From Bacteriovoracales bacterium (GTDB taxonomy: Bacteria > Bdellovibrionota > Bacteriovoracia > Bacteriovoracales > Bacteriovoracaceae): a stretch of 64,000 nucleotides of DNA. The position numbers were made by a program, and so were the translations under genes. Shown piece by piece: positions 60,684 through 64,000 of the stretch (positions are counted from its first letter, which is position 1; every line of letters begins with the position of its first letter). The notes beneath the pieces were generated by a model. That model ran no database searches, was not told where the DNA came from, and saw nothing but the letters and a program-made list of their open reading frames with translations. The stretch covers positions 1-64,000 of the forward strand of contig JASBRV010000101.1 in assembly GCA_030149295.1 (NCBI GenBank), in the 5' to 3' direction.

Positions 60684-61520
60684 ATGCGATTTGACCGTCT
60701 CTTATTCGGGACAGCTGGAGTTCCAAACAGCACACCCAAGAAAAATAATCCTATTGAAGGTGTAAAAACCATCCATCAATTAGGTTTAGATTGTATGCAG
60801 CTAGAGTTCGCTCATGGCGTACGCATGAAAGAAGAAGTTAGTAGTGGCTTAAGGAAGATCTCTTATGAACTTGGAGTTCCCCTTACTAGCCACGGCCCTT
60901 ATTACATTAACTTGAATGCTAGAGAGCAAGACAAAATCGATAGTTCCGTTGAAAGAATCATTCAAACGGCCAAGATCTCTGATCTTTGTGGTGCTGAGTC
61001 TATGACTTTTCACGCTGCTTTTTACATGAAAGATAGTCCTTATGATGTTTTCGACCTCGTTGAGAAGTCAATGAATGTTATCGAGGAAAGACTCAATAGG
61101 CTAGATATCGAAATCGAACTTCGTCCAGAACTCACTGGTAAAACGAGTCAGTTTGGTAGTCTCGAGGAACTTATCAGCCTCACAAAAAATGTTTCTAGCT
61201 GTCGTCCGTGTATGGACTTCAGTCATCTCTTTGCAAGAACTGGACAATACAATTCTAAAGAAGAATTTAAAGCTGTTCTTGGAGGTCTGAAAGAGGACCT
61301 TGGTGAAGAAGCTGTTAAAAATATGCACATCCATATATCAGGCATCAGCTCAAACTCCAAAGGTGACCTTAAACATATCAACCTTGAAAAATCAGACTTT
61401 AACTGGAAAGAGCTTATGCAAGCACTTAAAGAGGAAGACTGTAGAGGTTATATGATTTGCAACTCTCCCAATCTGGAAGATGATGCAAAAATGTTAAAAG
61501 AATATTACATGGCCCTATAG
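60684..61520 (+). CDS. Endonuclease IV-like (AP endonuclease family 2) protein
   Basis: A 278-residue xylose-isomerase-like TIM barrel of the AP endonuclease 2 type. Metal-ligand motifs: SHGPYYINL (His), MTFHAAFY (His), ELRPELTGKTSQFGS (Glu), CMDFSHLFARTG (Asp, His) and MHIHISG (His). E. coli Nfo cuts at abasic sites using three zinc ions, and this protein is likely a DNA repair enzyme, though sugar-isomerase relatives exist. Start ATG follows AGGGGGG. No clear operon; a terminator follows. The 237-bp upstream region holds no other gene I can support. Confidence 0.82.
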   Translation: MRFDRLLFGTAGVPNSTPKKNNPIEGVKTIHQLGLDCMQLEFAHGVRMKEEVSSGLRKISYELGVPLTSHGPYYINLNAREQDKIDSSVERIIQTAKISDLCGAESMTFHAAFYMKDSPYDVFDLVEKSMNVIEERLNRLDIEIELRPELTGKTSQFGSLEELISLTKNVSSCRPCMDFSHLFARTGQYNSKEEFKAVLGGLKEDLGEEAVKNMHIHISGISSNSKGDLKHINLEKSDFNWKELMQALKEEDCRGYMICNSPNLEDDAKMLKEYYMAL

Positions 61521-61525
61521 GACTA

Positions 61526-61554
61526 AAAAAGCCTCCGTTAAGGAGGCTTTTTTT
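61526..61554. terminator. Terminator between endonuclease IV-like gene and next gene
   Basis: AGCCTCC-GTTAA-GGAGGCT (61530-61548) followed by seven T, with A-run upstream. It ends the plus-strand gene and, on the other strand, the convergent hypothetical gene. Confidence 0.9.
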
Positions 61555-61978
61555 ATGCTACTTTTTTTCTAAGTTCAATTGCTTCAGTTAACCCCATGAA
61601 AACCCCTCGGCTTCCCCCTTTTAACCAAATATGAGTGACATCTCTCGCCAACTTTTTGGAGATGACTTGCTTAAAGGCTTCATCCGTAATTTTGAATAAG
61701 ATTTCTTCACCAAAACTAGGGTCTATTGATAACAGGCCAAGCCCCTTAGGGATGTCCAGCCTGGTTTCACCGAATATAACTCTTCTAAAGGTTGTATAGT
61801 CTTTATAATAAAAGTTTAAGCCCTCGCTCTCAATTCCCTTAGATTTATCGCTAAAATATGTCTCTCTTCTGTTGAAATAATCAGACAGATTTATAACATT
61901 GCTCTTATGCGTACTTGAAACTTTGTCATAAGTTTCATTGAGAAGCTTACTAATTAATTTATCTTCCTCAGATCCCAT
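61553..61978 (-). CDS. Hypothetical protein, 141 residues
   Basis: Not recognised. Soluble, mixed charge, no signal. Landmarks are NLSDYFNRRETYFSDKSKG at about 30-48, then YYKDYTTFRRVIFGETRLD, and WLKGGSRGVFMGLTEAIELRKK at the end. It lies 32 nt after a lipoprotein gene on the same strand. Its end overlaps the terminator region by 2 nt. Confidence 0.55.
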   Translation of the reverse strand: MGSEEDKLISKLLNETYDKVSSTHKSNVINLSDYFNRRETYFSDKSKGIESEGLNFYYKDYTTFRRVIFGETRLDIPKGLGLLSIDPSFGEEILFKITDEAFKQVISKKLARDVTHIWLKGGSRGVFMGLTEAIELRKKVA

Positions 61979-62010
61979 GACTATCTTTTCGGAAGGATCC
62001 TAAAGGAATA

Positions 62011-62472
62011 TTAGGGTTTTTCTACAGGACCTTTATCTGAGACTTCTAGGCCCTTTTTATCTTCAATGTAGGTTTTGACATTATTAACATCAGCAATTTT
62101 CCAGCTTTCACCAGTTCTCACAATCTGAGCTATTTTCTTAACTTCTACACCAAAATTTGTTTGCTCAGCTTTACTCTGCTTATAACCCACAACATATGTA
62201 ATAAAGCATTTTTCACCCTCACAATTCTTGAGCAGAACCTTCAACTTTCTCTTTTTTAGGTTAGTAGAGTCTAAGAAATTCTTGAGGTCCTCATCTTTTA
62301 AGTCTCTCAAGCGGTCTTGGAGCGGAGACGCAGTTAACTCATAGAGTTTTTCCATATTTTGGCCATCTTTAAACCGGTAGCTCACAAAATCTTGCAGAAC
62401 TCCCTCTGGAGTTGTTTTCTTTGTGCATGCAGTGGCCAACAGTAAAAAAATAATTGGTAAATACTTGAGCAT
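62011..62472 (-). CDS. Hypothetical lipoprotein
   Basis: About 153 residues starting at MLKYLPIIFLLLATACTKK. The lipobox LATAC gives the lipidated Cys at about 16. The body (LQDFVSYRFKDGQNMEKLYEL, then CFITYVVGYKQSKAEQTNFG and GESWKIADVNNVKTYIE) resembles small NTF2-like or DUF4878-type lipoproteins, which is only a structural impression. The ATG at 62472 has TAGGAG upstream; the 36-nt longer frame is not favoured. Overlaps none of its neighbours. Confidence 0.7.
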   Translation of the reverse strand: MLKYLPIIFLLLATACTKKTTPEGVLQDFVSYRFKDGQNMEKLYELTASPLQDRLRDLKDEDLKNFLDSTNLKKRKLKVLLKNCEGEKCFITYVVGYKQSKAEQTNFGVEVKKIAQIVRTGESWKIADVNNVKTYIEDKKGLEVSDKGPVEKP

Positions 62473-62488
62473 ATCTCCTACCCTCTTC

Positions 62489-63202
62489 TCAACTAGGTCT
62501 AAAACCAAGTTCCGAAATAATATTATAGAAATCGGGCCATCCCAATTCTGGTACTGGATTTTTTATTATTTTAACTCCAATTCCCCCTGCCCCGGAGGTG
62601 ACGACAATTCCTGCCGCTTGAAACGAATAACCCCTCCAGTCTATCTCTACATCAACTTTTCCCCTAACTATTGTCGAATCTTTTGCGGCTTTACAGTAAA
62701 AGCCACTTTTGCCCCAGTTCGTTAAATAATACTCATAACTCTTACCATGAGTTTTTATAACGAGTGGTAAAAGACGATTTTCAAAGGCAGGAACTATATT
62801 GGCCGGGTACTTACTATTATAGAAAGGTTCTTCGAGCTCAAGCTTTAGAAAGAGATACAGGTTGTAGGCAACAACAATATAGATAAAATTAAGCGCTAAA
62901 ATCACTTTATCAAGTTCTATTATAAAGGCACCCAGTGACTTAAAAGCGGTGTAGCATGTAAAAGCTAGAAACACATAGGGTGACATCCTAAAACCACTTA
63001 CAACTGCCAAAATCACCAAAAACCCTAAGCCCACATAGAAATGATGCTGATTAGTGAAATCATAAAAGGTGTTCCACTTCATTGCGGAGACACCACCAAC
63101 AAGAGAGTTGATGACCAATAAATAAAATAAGGAGAGCACGACAAAAATAATGACGTTTTTTACTACCGCTGACTTTCCTAAAACTCTCAACCAAAACTCC
63201 AA
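62489..63202 (-). CDS. Membrane protein with C-terminal PilZ-like domain
   Basis: A 237-residue protein with about four TM helices (VIIFVVLSLFYLLVINSL, FYVGLGFLVILAVVSGF, YVFLAFTCYTAFKSLGAFI, VILALNFIYIVVAYNLYLFL) and a soluble C-terminal part that looks like a PilZ domain (GKVDVEIDWRGYSFQAAG then TSGAGGIGVKI). PilZ domains often bind cyclic di-GMP; I see no clear RxxxR motif, so binding is uncertain. It lies 16 nt upstream of the lipoprotein gene on the same strand. Confidence 0.6.
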   Translation of the reverse strand: MEFWLRVLGKSAVVKNVIIFVVLSLFYLLVINSLVGGVSAMKWNTFYDFTNQHHFYVGLGFLVILAVVSGFRMSPYVFLAFTCYTAFKSLGAFIIELDKVILALNFIYIVVAYNLYLFLKLELEEPFYNSKYPANIVPAFENRLLPLVIKTHGKSYEYYLTNWGKSGFYCKAAKDSTIVRGKVDVEIDWRGYSFQAAGIVVTSGAGGIGVKIIKNPVPELGWPDFYNIISELGFRPS

Positions 63203-63221
63203 AAGGTGCTAGAATAATTCT

Positions 63222-63410
63222 ATGAATATTAGTTTAGAGGTAACTACTCGATGTATCAATTGTGACGTATGTCTTCTCATATGCCCAGAAGACAGTATTA
63301 CCTATCATAACTCTCAGTATCTTATAGACAGCTGGTCCTGTAGTCTTTGCAATTTATGTATAGAGCTATGCCCAACAGAGGCGATAAAAACTAATATAAA
63401 GGAAGATTAG
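63222..63410 (+). CDS. Small 2[4Fe-4S] ferredoxin
   Basis: A 62-residue ferredoxin with two complete clusters: CINCDVCLLICP and CSLCNLCIELCP, each C-x2-C-x2-C-x3-C with Pro. Similar to bacterial YfhL-type or clostridial ferredoxins. Electron carrier with unknown partner. It is divergent from the PilZ-like gene and overlaps the 3' end of the nucleotidyltransferase gene. Confidence 0.92.
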   Translation: MNISLEVTTRCINCDVCLLICPEDSITYHNSQYLIDSWSCSLCNLCIELCPTEAIKTNIKED

Positions 63411-64000
63411 CTTCTTTTTCGAAACAATTAAAATAAATACCTGGCTCACTCTCCACAGCGTTTTCTTTGGATCCAAAGTTATATACATTGAGAATATCTG
63501 ACCTATATCCCTGCTCTCTCATATTTGTGGGCTCAATACCTCCAGTCTCCAATAAGAATTTATACAAAGAGCTATTTCCCATGCTTTGCATGCTAATAAT
63601 GAGATTTTTATACAATTCTAAAGTTCCTAAGTCCCAAAAGTTTGAATTGTTTTCTAATTTAATGACTTTAATATCATGAACCTTAGGCACAACCACTGTT
63701 TTAAAAAATGAAGAATAACCTTCACAAGGGGGAATTTCCTTTAAGGAAACCTTGCCAAATCCTGCATAGGTAACTCTTGGTGAATTTAAAGCCGGTGGAA
63801 CGATATCCATTAACTGATCATTATTATCCAGCTCCAATCTATTGTATTTGTCTTTTTTGTTACAAGGAACGGAGATCAGCACATGTTGATGCAAATGTGC
63901 TTGTCTAAAAAAATCATTCCAAAAAAAGTCATCTTCCAATAAAAAGGTGTCAGGATTAAAAATGTAAACATCCTCGATTTCAGGGTGATGTCTTTTTATA
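63391..64000 (-). CDS. Nucleotidyltransferase family protein, partial at window edge
   Basis: The 3' part of a sugar-phosphate nucleotidyltransferase. The frame runs without stop to the window end and its N-terminus lies outside. Visible: VYIFNPDTFLLEDDF (the strand carrying the metal Asp, cf. NGDT), then ISVPCNKKDKYNRLELDN, TYAGFGKVS and the closing FWDLGTLELYKNL (cf. WxDIGTPxxY). These enzymes make NDP-sugars for envelope polysaccharides; the sugar is not identifiable. An in-frame TTG at 63939 is not the start, because coding continues upstream. Confidence 0.75.
   Translation of the reverse strand, partial: IKRHHPEIEDVYIFNPDTFLLEDDFFWNDFFRQAHLHQHVLISVPCNKKDKYNRLELDNNDQLMDIVPPALNSPRVTYAGFGKVSLKEIPPCEGYSSFFKTVVVPKVHDIKVIKLENNSNFWDLGTLELYKNLIISMQSMGNSSLYKFLLETGGIEPTNMREQGYRSDILNVYNFGSKENAVESEPGIYFNCFEKEANLPLY

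Overview
The window looks like a chromosomal segment of a low-to-moderate GC Gram-negative bacterium of the Bdellovibrionota, most like Bacteriovorax/Halobacteriovorax. That placement is an inference from gene content and order: one compact flagellar run flgF-G-A-H-I-J-M-N-K-L-csrA-fliW with a FlgJ lacking a muramidase domain, a fused IcmF mutase, a divergent Lgt/LspA pair, many lipoproteins, and TPR and FHA proteins. No rRNA is present, so the taxonomy is not proven.

Layout. 1-6.9 kb: tRNA-Tyr and tRNA-Thr, an RlmB-like methyltransferase, proS, lpxC, a thioesterase, ruvC-ruvA-ruvB and an unlisted 59-residue membrane protein. 7.0-9.9 kb: folD-gcvT-gcvH (one-carbon/glycine cleavage) and a small hypothetical gene. 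9.9-14.8 kb: a TonB/TolA-like protein, PBP1A, a patatin-like lipoprotein without its serine nucleophile, and xseB. 14.9-24.4 kb: flagellar rod, P-ring, L-ring, FlgM/FlgN and hook-filament junction genes, then csrA and fliW, ending at a strong terminator. 24.4-28.3 kb: TPR protein, BamD, an AI-2E-type permease, a cyclic-nucleotide-binding protein and a TPR-SH3 protein. 28.3-31.6 kb: an ast-like arginine catabolism cluster (astA, astD) whose first gene is an internally deleted aminotransferase.

32.4-46.7 kb is an accessory island. It starts at the 3' end of tRNA-Asn(GTT) and is bounded by two imperfect 22-bp inverted repeats. It carries a large serine recombinase whose frame runs antisense through the tRNA, a Rep_trans-like replication initiator with nearby hairpins, a FimB-sized tyrosine recombinase, a repressor, a secreted SNase-like nuclease, and a probable four-fold beta-flower protein. 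It also carries a two-gene Gabija-type anti-phage module (OLD/TOPRIM ATPase plus UvrD-like helicase). Next to that is an unusual cassette: a PIN-GNAT-PUA/EVE-like triple fusion flanked by two small ASCH proteins, for which I recall no characterised counterpart. A motif, TTTTGGTTCG, recurs on both strands across the island, most densely at 37.4-38.4 kb, and is almost absent elsewhere.

46.8-64 kb returns to chromosomal genes: an HEXXH protein resembling putative peptide-modifying hydroxylases, a YgfZ-TPR fusion, an ErpA-type Fe-S carrier, an FHA protein, cobalamin adenosyltransferase with IcmF, a dicluster ferredoxin, Lgt- and LspA-like proteins, an NtrC-type regulator with a CHASE2 histidine kinase, an endonuclease IV-like protein, a PilZ-like membrane protein, a small ferredoxin, and a nucleotidyltransferase cut by the window edge.

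All calls come from reading the sequence and motifs; no database search was run.
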